From positions 287,464 through 351,463 of the forward strand of contig NZ_JAHPZL010000001.1 of the NCBI RefSeq assembly GCF_019331795.1: 64,000 nucleotides of DNA, written 5' to 3'. This document shows positions 45,366 through 55,957 of this stretch, in pieces. The notes below the pieces were generated by a model. That model had not been told where the DNA came from, did not search any database, and saw only the letters and a list, made by a program, of their open reading frames with translations. Each line of letters begins with the position of its first letter. Within the stretch, counting starts at the first letter, position 1. This DNA comes from Austwickia sp. TVS 96-490-7B. GTDB lineage: Bacteria > Actinomycetota > Actinomycetes > Actinomycetales > Dermatophilaceae. The position numbers and the translations under genes are program-made.

Positions 45366-46537
45366 GAGTCGGTCTCCTCGGCGGGGGAGGTCGGGCGGGC
45401 GGTGACGATGGTGGCGACGGTGTGGCGGTATCGCTGCGGGGCGAAGGCGTGGCGGGCGTGGGCGCAGGCGGCGTCGGTGGCGGCGGCGATGGTGGGCCAG
45501 CGGCTGATCAGGTCGTCAATGGCGCGGGCTAGGTCGTCGGGGTCACCGGCGGTAGCCAGGGCGGCGCTGTCAGCTCCGGCGACGGCTTCGACGAGTCCGC
45601 CGATTCGGCTAGCGACGACGGGGCGTCGGGCCAGGATGGCTTCGACGGCGGCGTTCCCAAAGGGTTCGGGCATGACGGAGGGTACGAGCGCGATGTCAGC
45701 GTGGGCGAGTTCGCTCCAGATGTCGTCGGTGAAGCCGCGCATGGTGAGGGTTCCGTCAGCGATGTCGGTGGCGGCGTCACGGCGGAGTTGGTCTTCGAAC
45801 CATTCGTAGCCGGTGAAGACCGATCCGATGAGGGTGAGCCGGATGTCGTGGCCTTGGTCGCGCAGACGTCGTACGGCGGCTAAGGCGATGTCGGGGCCTT
45901 TGCGGGGGGAAAGCCGTCCGACGAAGACGACCCGGATGGGTCCGTCCAGGGTGGTGCGGGGCGGGGTTGGTTCGTGGGGTGGGCCGGCGACACCGTTGGG
46001 GACCACGGTGATCCGTGATGCGAGGGCAGGGAGGGTGTCGGTGAGAACTGTCCCGGCGAAGGCACTGTTGAGGATGAGCGAGTCGGCCAGCATCAGCGGG
46101 GAGGCCAATCCGAGGCGCACGGGGCGTGGAGCGTGGGGTTCGGCTTCGTGAACGTGGCAGACCACCCGGGTGCGATGCAGGCGGGCAGCGGCGATCCAGG
46201 TGGGGATGGTCAGGGTGCTGACGTAGACAGCGTCGGGTCGGTGACGTCGCAGCAGGTCTCGGGTGTGTCGCGCTGAGCGCACGGTGTCGGCGATGAGAGT
46301 GGCCAGGCCTGCGGGCTTCAGCGCGGATTTACGCAGGACGGGCAGGGGCGCGAAGTCGACGTCGGCTCCGGCGTCGGTGAGGTCAGCGCAGAGGGGGCCT
46401 GGTCCGGGGAGGACCGCGATGACATGACAACCCGCGGCGAGGAGCCCGCGCACGGATTCGACGAACATCCGGTCTGAGCCGTATCGCTCGGCACCGGGAT
46501 GGACGGCGACGACGACGCGCTGGTTGGGGGTGCCCAT
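45362..46537 (-). CDS. Family 4 glycosyltransferase
   Basis: The 391-residue GT-B protein starts VVVAVHPGAERYGSDRMFVESVRGLLAAG (donor/acceptor domain). Its C-terminal donor-binding domain has VVFVGRLSPRKGPDIALAAV and then ADIALVPSVMPEPFGNAAVEAILARRPVVAS, the GT4 E-x7-E pattern. It extends the polysaccharide repeat. ATG 46537 is chosen because it overlaps the stop of the CDP-alcohol phosphotransferase gene (ATGA). The longer frame to 46678 runs through that gene and is spurious. Confidence 0.92.
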   Translation of the reverse strand: MGTPNQRVVVAVHPGAERYGSDRMFVESVRGLLAAGCHVIAVLPGPGPLCADLTDAGADVDFAPLPVLRKSALKPAGLATLIADTVRSARHTRDLLRRHRPDAVYVSTLTIPTWIAAARLHRTRVVCHVHEAEPHAPRPVRLGLASPLMLADSLILNSAFAGTVLTDTLPALASRITVVPNGVAGPPHEPTPPRTTLDGPIRVVFVGRLSPRKGPDIALAAVRRLRDQGHDIRLTLIGSVFTGYEWFEDQLRRDAATDIADGTLTMRGFTDDIWSELAHADIALVPSVMPEPFGNAAVEAILARRPVVASRIGGLVEAVAGADSAALATAGDPDDLARAIDDLISRWPTIAAATDAACAHARHAFAPQRYRHTVATIVTARPTSPAEETDS

Positions 46538-47280
46538 CAGGACTGTCCTGGTAGGGCACACATGTCGCGATACCACTTGGGCAGGCCCAGCAGGACGTAT
46601 CCGGTGGTGCCGAGCAGGAGGACGGCGTACGCACTGAGGAAGATCGGCGGTGCGCCCCACAGCAGGAAGGTCAGACACATCAGGCCGTAGTCGGTGGGTG
46701 CGACGAGCAAGGAGCGCAGCACTGAAGCGGGTGCACCTGAAGGTTTACGGGTGACTCCGTGTTGCCGTTTGAGCTGGTCACCGAGGATGAAAGCAAAGAA
46801 ATACAGGTTGGCGACGAGGACATACCCGGCCGGAATCAGCAGCCAGCTGCGGTCGAGGTCGGTGTATCGGTAGAGGGAGATCAGCACGGTCAGGTGCAGC
46901 AGGCTGATCTTGATGCAGTCCACGACGTGGTCGAGCCATTCACCGGCGGGGGATCCGCCACCGGTGAGTCGGGCGAGTTGCCCGTCAGCGGAGTCCAAGG
47001 CATACCCCAGGACGAGCAGTGTCGCGGTGAGGATACCGGTCATCCAATCGGCGGGGCGCAGCGCGAGCGCGGCAATGCCACTCAGCGAAGTCAGCCCGGA
47101 GATCAGGGTGACCTGGTTGGGCGTGAGGTTCAGCCGATCAGCGATCGCGGCGAAGACGCGGCCCAGGGGCCGGTTGACAAACCTGGAGTACGCCGGGGCG
47201 CCTTGGGAGCTTTTCTGGAATCCGGCAAGAAGTCGCACCGTGTCGGGAATGGATCGGGACTGACGCTCGGGTGCGGTCAC
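46537..47280 (-). CDS. CDP-alcohol phosphatidyltransferase family membrane protein
   Basis: The 247-residue protein has about six helices and the catalytic motif ALDSADGQLARLTGGGSPAGEWLDHVVD, matching D(x)2DGx2ARx7-8Gx3Dx3D. It transfers a phospho-alcohol from a CDP donor. With the cytidylyltransferase at 49.0 kb it could use CDP-glycerol to decorate or prime a glycerol-phosphate polymer; otherwise it could be a phospholipid synthase recruited to the cluster. GTG 47280 overlaps the stop of the upstream GT gene. Confidence 0.88.
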   Translation of the reverse strand: MTAPERQSRSIPDTVRLLAGFQKSSQGAPAYSRFVNRPLGRVFAAIADRLNLTPNQVTLISGLTSLSGIAALALRPADWMTGILTATLLVLGYALDSADGQLARLTGGGSPAGEWLDHVVDCIKISLLHLTVLISLYRYTDLDRSWLLIPAGYVLVANLYFFAFILGDQLKRQHGVTRKPSGAPASVLRSLLVAPTDYGLMCLTFLLWGAPPIFLSAYAVLLLGTTGYVLLGLPKWYRDMCALPGQS

Positions 47281-48467
47281 CGGTGGGTCTCCTGGGTGAG
47301 GCGGCTGTCTAGCAACGGCGTCGCCTCCACGGTGCGCGGGCGCGGGCGCCGATATCCACGAGATCCACGTTTACGCAGGTCGCCGTTGGCGAGGCGGGCA
47401 CACAGGTGTTCATATTTCGCGGCGACATCGTCCCAGTCATATCGCTCAGCGCGCTCCCGGGAGCTCTCACCACGGGCGAGGGTCGCCGACAGGTCGGTTT
47501 CGGCGTCGGTCACCAGGGCGGCGATGTCGTCCGGTTGGGAGAAGTATCGGCCAGCGGCGCCGAGGACCTCCCGGTTGAAGGACACATCGAAGGCGTTGAC
47601 GGCCGCACCAGCGCCGATGGCGCGCAGCAGCGAAGGGTTGGTGCCTCCCACGGAATGTCCGTGCCAGTAGATCAGGGAGTTCGCATAGAGCTGGTCGAGC
47701 AGTTCCTGATCCCACACTCCGCCGAGGAAGCGGACTCGCTCGTCGGCAAGCGCCCGAATCGAGGAGATGTATTCGTCGGCGTACGGCGCCGAACCCACCA
47801 GCACCAGTGGCGCGGTGGCATTGCTTCGGACATAGCCGTCGACGATGAGAGAGACGTGGTTTTCCGGTTCCATCCGAGCCACGACCAGGTGGTATCCGCG
47901 GGAAGTCAGGTCGAGTTCGGTGAGACCGGGGTGGTCAGCGCGCTCGACGTGCGGAGCGCCGTACGTGATGAGGTGGGTGGCGACCCCGAATTCGTCTTGG
48001 TAGTAATCCTGGATGCCGATCGCGTCGGCGATCAGCGCGTCAGACCAGCGCACCGCGAGGGATTCAGCCATCCGGTAGTAGCGCTGCCCGACTGGGCCCC
48101 ATTTCGCGCGTTTCCATTCCAGGCCGTCGACGTGGGTGGCCACTGGGATACGCGACATGCTGAGTGGGGGGATGAGCGGGGAGTTCGCGGCGTTGAAGAC
48201 AATCGCGGCGTCCGGGCGGGCTTTGCTGATGCCGTGGGCCACGGACAGGGCGGTATGGCTGAGGGTTTCCGCGACGCGGTGGTGCAAAGCAGGCAGCCAT
48301 ACGAGTGACATCCCGAGGTAGGTGTCAGGGCCTCGTTCGTCGGCGCGGCAATACACGATGACCTCATGCCCGGCGTCAGCGAGTCGACGACCCACTTCCT
48401 CCACGCAGGTCTCGAAACCTCCGTATCGAGCAGGTACCCCTCGTGTTCCGACCATGGCGATGCGCAT
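47277..48467 (-). CDS. DUF1972/GT4-type glycosyltransferase (rhamnosyltransferase-like)
   Basis: The protein starts MRIAMVGTRGVPARYGGFETCVEEVGRRLADAG, the DUF1972 signature of bacterial GT-B transferases acting on dTDP-rhamnose or similar donors. YWHGHSVGGTNPSLLRAIGAGAAVNAFDV is the donor-domain segment. The length of 396 residues is standard. ATG 48467 has GAGGAG 8 bases upstream. It is the first gene of the minus-strand glycosyltransferase operon; the 580-base region to its right is the divergent promoter region shared with the cytidylyltransferase gene. Confidence 0.9.
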   Translation of the reverse strand: MRIAMVGTRGVPARYGGFETCVEEVGRRLADAGHEVIVYCRADERGPDTYLGMSLVWLPALHHRVAETLSHTALSVAHGISKARPDAAIVFNAANSPLIPPLSMSRIPVATHVDGLEWKRAKWGPVGQRYYRMAESLAVRWSDALIADAIGIQDYYQDEFGVATHLITYGAPHVERADHPGLTELDLTSRGYHLVVARMEPENHVSLIVDGYVRSNATAPLVLVGSAPYADEYISSIRALADERVRFLGGVWDQELLDQLYANSLIYWHGHSVGGTNPSLLRAIGAGAAVNAFDVSFNREVLGAAGRYFSQPDDIAALVTDAETDLSATLARGESSRERAERYDWDDVAAKYEHLCARLANGDLRKRGSRGYRRPRPRTVEATPLLDSRLTQETHR

Positions 48468-49045
48468 TCCCGCAACTCCTCTCGCTAAGACCTGTCTCCC
48501 CCACATCGGCTCGGGTGTTGCCCTGCCATGGCATCGGCTGGTTGCACTGTGCGGTCTTCCCCTCGTCCCCCGTCGGACGGTTCAAGGTCGACGCACATGT
48601 GGATATGGCATGACGCACCGATATAGCGCGTCGTGCTACCGATGTGGTGGCGGCCCGTTGGTGCGGGTCGTCGCACCTCCCCCAAAGCTGCTGCGCGAAG
48701 GTATCTGAACTCTCTTTGCTACGATACCTGAAATTGGACGACTGTTTCATAGGCGTTCACCCGGGGCGCGAAGCATCATGGTTGTGGGGGTTCTCCCCGA
48801 CTACCCACGCGCCGCGGGTCTGACGAGGGGACTGCCATCATCACCAGTCGTCAAAAATCATCTTGATATGAGTACTGCGGCCTACTCGAGCGGCCGAGAG
48901 GGCAGACTCAGGGGAAGAAAGTCCGGGATCCAGGTGAGATACATCTGAATCCCCTCGGGGTGCCATTGCTGGGGAGGGGGGACGCCTCTGCGTGACGGTC
49001 AGGTGACCGTCAGTGCCGACGTCCCCGCAACAGAAATGAGGAAAA
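48468..49045. other. Divergent promoter region of the polysaccharide locus
   Basis: These 578 bases have no convincing gene. They separate two divergent operons (glycosyltransferases on minus, cytidylyltransferase-rml genes on plus) and so should hold promoters for both. Composition is mixed, with an AT-rich patch near 48700-48750 (TATCTGAAC, ACGATACCTGAAATTGG). No tRNA or clear operator palindrome was found. Confidence 0.5.
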
Positions 49046-50615
<1,570 letters not shown>

Positions 50616-50616
<1 letters not shown>

Positions 50617-52022
50617 TGCACCGGGAAGACACCACAATTCCTGGACTGTCCGTGTGGCGGCTACCAGTGCATGGCGACGCCCGGGGCTGGTTCAAAGAAA
50701 ACTGGAACCGCGAACGCATGGTCGCTGCGGGACTTCCCGATTTTGGTCCGGTGCAGCAGAACGTGTCGTTCAATGACGGCCCAGTGACACGGGGGTTCCA
50801 CGCCGAGCCGTGGGACAAGTTGGTGTCCGTCGCCACCGGGCGGGTGTATGGGGCCTGGGTGGATTTACGGGCCGGTGAGTCCTTCGGCCGGGTGGCCACG
50901 ATGATGATTGATCCGGGTGTGGCGGTGTTCGTTCCGCGAGGGGTGGCCAACGCCTATCAGTCGCTTGATCCGGGGACGGCGTACGCCTACCTAGTCAACG
51001 ACCATTGGAGCGCGCAAGCCACCGCGGAATACACCTTCGTGAACCTGGCCGACCCACAGGTGGGGGTGGCCTGGCCGATCCCGCTGGAGCAGACTGTCCT
51101 TTCCCCAGCTGACCAGGACCACCCGATGTTGTCGCAGATCACCCCCATCCCTCCGGCCCGGATCGTGGTGTTGGGCTCCTCAGGCCAACTCGGGCGAGCG
51201 CTGCAGGCAGCGGTGCCGCAGGCCACCTTTGTGGACCGGGCCACCTGTGACCTGGCCGATCCGCACAGCTTGGAGCAGTTGGACTGGCGGGGGGTGGGCA
51301 CGGTGATCAACGCCGCGGCGTACACCGCTGTTGACGACGCCGAACAAGCAGAAGGTCGCCGTCGAGCGTGGGCGGTCAATGTGGACGGCGTACGTCGTCT
51401 GGCCGATCTGGCGCGGGATCGTCGACTGACGTTGGTGCATATTTCCTCGGACTATGTCTTCGACGGCACTGTCGAGGAGCACCTCGAAGACGAACCGGTG
51501 TGCCCCTTGGGGGTATATGGCGCCACCAAAGCAGCAGGAGAGGCGCTGGTAGCGCAGGTGCCTCGGCACTATCTGGTGCGCACCAGTTGGGTGGTTGGGC
51601 AGGGTCGCAACTTCGTCGCGACGATGATGTCGCTGGCTGGTCGGGGGGTCTCGCCCCTTGTGGTTGACGACCAATACGGTCGGCTCACCTTCGCTGATGA
51701 CCTCGCCGCCGGGATCGTTCACCTCCTGCGCGAGAACGCCCCGTACGGCGTATATCACCTCACCAACTCCGGCCCGGTGACGAGCTGGGCGGAGGTCGCC
51801 GCACAGGTTTTCGCCTGGTGTGGACGCGACCCTGGAGACATCGGCCGAGTCAGTACCGCTGTCTATGGCAGCGGTAAAGATCTGGCGCCGCGGCCACAGC
51901 ACAGCGCGTTGTCACTGGCGAAGATCACTGCGGCGGGGTTTAGCCCACCAGCAGCACCTGATCGCCTGAAGGCGTGGGTGCAGGAGCTCCAGACCGCAGC
52001 ACGCGACGCGTCATCGAGCTAA
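50616..52022 (+). CDS. rfbC-rfbD: Fused dTDP-4-dehydrorhamnose 3,5-epimerase and dTDP-4-dehydrorhamnose reductase
   Basis: Residues 1 to about 170 are RmlC: HGDARGWFKENWNRERM, QQNVSFNDGPVTRGFHAEPWDKLV with catalytic-type His62, then VFVPRGVANAYQSLDPGTAYAYLV. Residues from 182 are RmlD: RIVVLGSSGQLGRALQ, DWRGVGTVINAAAYTAVDDAEQ, SSDYVFDG, YGATKAAGE with YxxxK, and VRTSWVVGQG. The fusion performs the last two steps of dTDP-L-rhamnose synthesis in one chain. It is also known in other actinobacteria. It closes the plus-strand operon and is convergent with the beta-helix gene. Confidence 0.94.
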
Positions 52023-52058
52023 TGTCGACGACACGCCGCGTGCGGTGGGATGTCGGCG

Positions 52059-54536
52059 TCAGCGCACCGCGCCGACGACCCCGGTGAGCTTTTTACCCAG
52101 AAGTGCCGCAGTCACTGCGGCAGGCAACGGTTGGGCGATAGCGGTCAGTGCGGTGGTGCGGGCTGCGGCAGTGGTGCTGACGCTGTGCTTTTCCTGGCTA
52201 CGGGCCGCCCGGAAATCCGCGAGCGTGGTGTAGACATACGGGTCGGTGCCACGACGCGCCCAGACAACTTGCCACCGTGGGGCGCCGTACGCGGGCACCT
52301 GGTAGATGTTGCCGTCGCTGGTGATGCGCAGTGCGTCCGCGTCGTACTTGTGCTCGTAGTTCTCCACCGCGAGAGTGGCATTCGCGCCGTGACCGGCTTG
52401 CAGGATGTTGTTGCCAATGGAGATGTCCCGCAGGATCCACGGCATCAACGGGTCAGGCAAGCCCATCCGCGGGTCGTGACCGGCGACGGACAGGTTGCTC
52501 GCTTCCCGCCAGTCTTGGACCAGGTTCAACGCCCGCTCGTTGTTGACGATGGTGTTGTTCCACACCGACACCTTGTCGCTGTTTTGGACCCGGATGCCCT
52601 CCTCCAGGTTGCCGGTGACGACGTTATCCGCGACGACCGCGCGGGAGGACAGTTCCACGATCAGACCGGTGCCCTCGTTGTCACGGATGTCGTTGCCCAC
52701 GACGGTCATCTTCGCCACCGACTCGTCAAACCACAGACCGGGGCCGGGGTTGTTGACGAACTTACTGCCGCGCACCACGACGCCTTGGCTCTTGACGACT
52801 TTCATCGCCCCCGCAGCTGGTGCGAAGTTGAAGCGTTCGTCGTTGTTCTTCTCGAACAGGGAATCCGTGACGACCAAGTCGTCGGCTCGCCACCCGTTCA
52901 GGCCGGTCTCGCCATTACCACTGACCGTGATACGAGATAGCCGGGCGCCTCCGGCGTACACCCCCAGACCGGTGGTGGCATTGTCTTGAACGATCACATT
53001 TTCCATCTGCAAGCCGGTGCCGTAGCCCAGGATCGCGCCCATCTGCGGGACGGAGTTGGCATATCGACGCACCGCGATGCCACGCAAACTCACTTGGGGG
53101 GCTTGGATGTTCATCGCCGCGGTGAGGTCGCTGGCCTCAACGACCTTGCCTTGCGGATCTGATCCGAGATAGAGCTTGCCTGCGGCGTCGTCGACATAGA
53201 ACGTGCCTGCTTTGACCTCAGCTCGGGAGCCGACCTGGCGTTGTTCGACACCGCCAATCCAGACCATGTCCGGGTGCGATGCCATCGGGTATTTCGGGTT
53301 GATGAACTGCCATCCAGGGGTGTCATTGTCAGGTGCGCCAGTGGTTTGGGTGGGGCTGTCATCGAAATTGGTGTACCAGCCGGTGGCCACCCACGCTGTC
53401 CCGTCCGCGCGCCAACCGCCGACGGCCCGTGACCCGTCAAACCAGGCTTTTTCGCCGGGGAAAGACTGGATGGTCACTGGCTTATTCGCCGGGATGGTGA
53501 CGCTCTCGTGGTAAGCACCGCCGCGAAGCACGATCGTTCCTGACGCGCCGACTTTGCGCAGGGCCGCCGCCACCGTTTTCACCGGGGTGTCCTTGCCGCC
53601 GGCAGCGCTGTCGTTGCCTGCGGCCGCAGAGACGAAGACCGCACCTGCGGGAATCGAGTAGTTGGTGGACCCCAACGCTGCCGATCCTGCTGTCGCGGCT
53701 GGCTGGATCGCGGGCGGGCCCGACGGCGTTGACGGTTCCTGAGTCGCAGGTGGCGTCGTGGGTGGTACGGCGGGAGCCAAGGACGATGCAGTGACGTCGT
53801 CGAGCTGGACTGAGGTTTTGGCCCCCGAGCTGGACACGTAGGCACGCACCCCCATCCGACCAGGTTGGGTGACTCGATCTGCTGACGCATCGGTCGCATC
53901 GATCTGCCAGTCAGGAGCGGTGCTTCCGGCCCAAGCCTTAGCCCGCAATCGGACAGGATCCGTCCCGGTCACCGCCATCTCGACCCGGACCACCTGGCCA
54001 GGCTTCGCCGTCGCTGACAGGTCGCGATGCCCGACAACGGTCTCTGAAGAGCCATGAGCGCGCACAATCGTCAAGGCCAACCGCCCTGATTCGGGCATCA
54101 CGACGACACTCGCCCGATAACGAGGACCGGTGGTCGACTGCACCCTGGCTTCGACGGCGGTGTAAACGCGCGTCGCCGGGACCACGTAGGACACCCCGCA
54201 TGACATGTCTGCTGGCAGGGTGGCGTTGTGCAACAGGGTTGATGCGGTCGCCGGAGCCAAGCCATCGATCTGGCCGCGACCGCCGATGACCTGGACGGTC
54301 GCCGCGCTAGGCGCCGTCCAGGTTCCACCGTGATCGCTAGAACCCCAAGAACCAGAAACGGTGCGGGTGAAGCTGTCTTGGATCATCATCGTCGAGGACG
54401 TTGCCGCAGGTGAAGCAGCAAAAGCCGCACCTGAGCTGAGGCCGATCGTGGCGGGGACAGGAGTCAGGGCGCAACACACAGCCAGAGCTGTGGTGACACG
54501 GTGGGGGAAAAATGAGCGCAGGGAAGTATGGGACAC
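52059..54536 (-). CDS. Secreted right-handed beta-helix protein with N-terminal lectin-like domain
   Basis: A signal peptide (RVTTALAVCCALTPVPATIG...AFAAS) is followed by a domain starting DSFTRTVSGSWGSSDHGGTW (about 200 residues, beta-rich). A Pro/Ser/Thr linker comes next, then a parallel beta-helix region with many short repeats (VRGSKFVNNPGPGLWFDES, VVADNVVTGNLEEGIRVQNS, VWNNTIVNNERAL) typical of pectate-lyase-like/NosD folds. It probably binds or cleaves the surface polysaccharide; no catalytic site is proven. GTG 54536 with GGAG 6 bases upstream is preferred over TTG 54548. Its N-terminal domain resembles the C-terminal domain of the protein at 55958-59254. Confidence 0.82.
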   Translation of the reverse strand: MSHTSLRSFFPHRVTTALAVCCALTPVPATIGLSSGAAFAASPAATSSTMMIQDSFTRTVSGSWGSSDHGGTWTAPSAATVQVIGGRGQIDGLAPATASTLLHNATLPADMSCGVSYVVPATRVYTAVEARVQSTTGPRYRASVVVMPESGRLALTIVRAHGSSETVVGHRDLSATAKPGQVVRVEMAVTGTDPVRLRAKAWAGSTAPDWQIDATDASADRVTQPGRMGVRAYVSSSGAKTSVQLDDVTASSLAPAVPPTTPPATQEPSTPSGPPAIQPAATAGSAALGSTNYSIPAGAVFVSAAAGNDSAAGGKDTPVKTVAAALRKVGASGTIVLRGGAYHESVTIPANKPVTIQSFPGEKAWFDGSRAVGGWRADGTAWVATGWYTNFDDSPTQTTGAPDNDTPGWQFINPKYPMASHPDMVWIGGVEQRQVGSRAEVKAGTFYVDDAAGKLYLGSDPQGKVVEASDLTAAMNIQAPQVSLRGIAVRRYANSVPQMGAILGYGTGLQMENVIVQDNATTGLGVYAGGARLSRITVSGNGETGLNGWRADDLVVTDSLFEKNNDERFNFAPAAGAMKVVKSQGVVVRGSKFVNNPGPGLWFDESVAKMTVVGNDIRDNEGTGLIVELSSRAVVADNVVTGNLEEGIRVQNSDKVSVWNNTIVNNERALNLVQDWREASNLSVAGHDPRMGLPDPLMPWILRDISIGNNILQAGHGANATLAVENYEHKYDADALRITSDGNIYQVPAYGAPRWQVVWARRGTDPYVYTTLADFRAARSQEKHSVSTTAAARTTALTAIAQPLPAAVTAALLGKKLTGVVGAVR

Positions 54537-54596
54537 GGAGAACTCCAAGAATGTGGGGAAGACGTGTGGGGCCGTCCCCGCACAGATCGTCAGAGA

Positions 54597-55925
54597 TCAC
54601 CCAGGGTTGAGCCGATCACCAGCCTCAGGCGACCTCCAGGACCTCAGTCCCCACAGCGGGGAGCGACTCACGCTGCCCCCCTCAGCCGCCAGTTCGTCAC
54701 TCCCTCGGACCAGCTCAGCTGTCGCAGCACAAGCCATCCCCACCATCGCCCAGTAGAACACTTCGTATTGCGTAATGAAAGCGACACTGAATACCGCCGG
54801 AGTTTGAGCCAGCAATCCAGCCAACGGCGCAGAGTACCCGCAGCGCAGTATGGAGACGACGCCACCAGCCAGGAGAACGACCGCCAGGACCAGCGGCAAC
54901 CACCCGTAGGTCAGCCCGGTCAGCAGGAAAGCGTTATCGATAGAGCGGAACTCACCGAAATACAAGGTGCCGGTCGGAGAGACATGCGCGGCCGGCGACG
55001 GACCGAACGGCACCAGGCCGTCCAACAGGCTCCACAACCGGTCCCGGTATTCGGCGCTGCCCTCCGCCTCGTCACCGGCCTGCTCGACCGTCGCGCTGAT
55101 AAACGGCAAGGAGAGCGCTGCGAAGCCGACCACAGCGACGATGCCCATTTTCCGGGTACGTCGCTGCAGATGCCCACCGGGCAGGAACAACGTGAGCAGG
55201 ATCCCCACCAGAGCAGTGATCTGCGAGAGCCTGCTAAAAGTGAGCACCAAGGTCACCCCCACCAGGAGTGAGATGGCCGCCTTGATCATCGGGCGCAGCC
55301 GAGAGCAGATCACTGCGGGCAAACACATCGCCAGGACACTGCCAAAAGCGATCGAATGCCCGAAGGCCCCTTCGACGCGCCAGAACCCGGCCCGGATCTG
55401 CTCTTCAGCCCACACCTTGTATAACCCGTTGCCGCGCCCCATCGGGAAGGAAAAAAAGATGTTGTGCGCCGTAAAAAATTCGACGAGGCCCAATACAGCA
55501 GCGACCCCGCAAGCCACAGCGAGCGCCGCGGACATGAACGCCGCTCCGGCCCGAACCCACAGGATTCGCGCGACTGCGTAGCCGAGCGCCCATTGCAGGA
55601 TCGGGGTGGTGATGGCGCCGAGGGTGCCGGAGTTGAGGATCGCCGACAGGGTGCAGAGCAGGCAAAACAGCATCACCAGCAAGTCGTACCAGCGCAGAGG
55701 GACCCTAGGGCCAGGGCCGAAGTAGGCGAAAGGAAGGACGGCTAATCCGACGTATGTGGCCGGTGGTAGACCGATTCCCAGGGTGATGGTCGCCCAGACG
55801 GGGACGACGAAGAACGAGACCAGCCACAGTGTTGCCAGAATTTTGGGTCGGCCGCGGAGGAAAAACACCACCAATGGCAGGAGGGAGACTGCCAGGGCTG
55901 TCGTCGCTAAGCGATCGGGTGCCAT
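54597..55925 (-). CDS. O-antigen ligase/polymerase (Wzy-like) membrane protein
   Basis: The 442-residue protein has about 11-12 helices. The central region (VEGAFGHSIAFGSVLAMCLP, then TLVLTFSRLSQITALVGILLTLF) carries the Wzy_C/O-antigen ligase pattern with a long external loop containing FGEFRSIDNAFLLTGLTYGWLP. It would polymerise or ligate the exported repeat units, with Wzx and Wzz-like partners in the same locus. ATG 55925 has GGAGGGAG upstream. It is co-directional with the two large secreted proteins around it, suggesting one export-and-display module. Confidence 0.88.
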   Translation of the reverse strand: MAPDRLATTALAVSLLPLVVFFLRGRPKILATLWLVSFFVVPVWATITLGIGLPPATYVGLAVLPFAYFGPGPRVPLRWYDLLVMLFCLLCTLSAILNSGTLGAITTPILQWALGYAVARILWVRAGAAFMSAALAVACGVAAVLGLVEFFTAHNIFFSFPMGRGNGLYKVWAEEQIRAGFWRVEGAFGHSIAFGSVLAMCLPAVICSRLRPMIKAAISLLVGVTLVLTFSRLSQITALVGILLTLFLPGGHLQRRTRKMGIVAVVGFAALSLPFISATVEQAGDEAEGSAEYRDRLWSLLDGLVPFGPSPAAHVSPTGTLYFGEFRSIDNAFLLTGLTYGWLPLVLAVVLLAGGVVSILRCGYSAPLAGLLAQTPAVFSVAFITQYEVFYWAMVGMACAATAELVRGSDELAAEGGSVSRSPLWGLRSWRSPEAGDRLNPG

Positions 55926-55957
55926 GGTGTCTCCCTCCTGTCTCGGTGTTCAGCAGG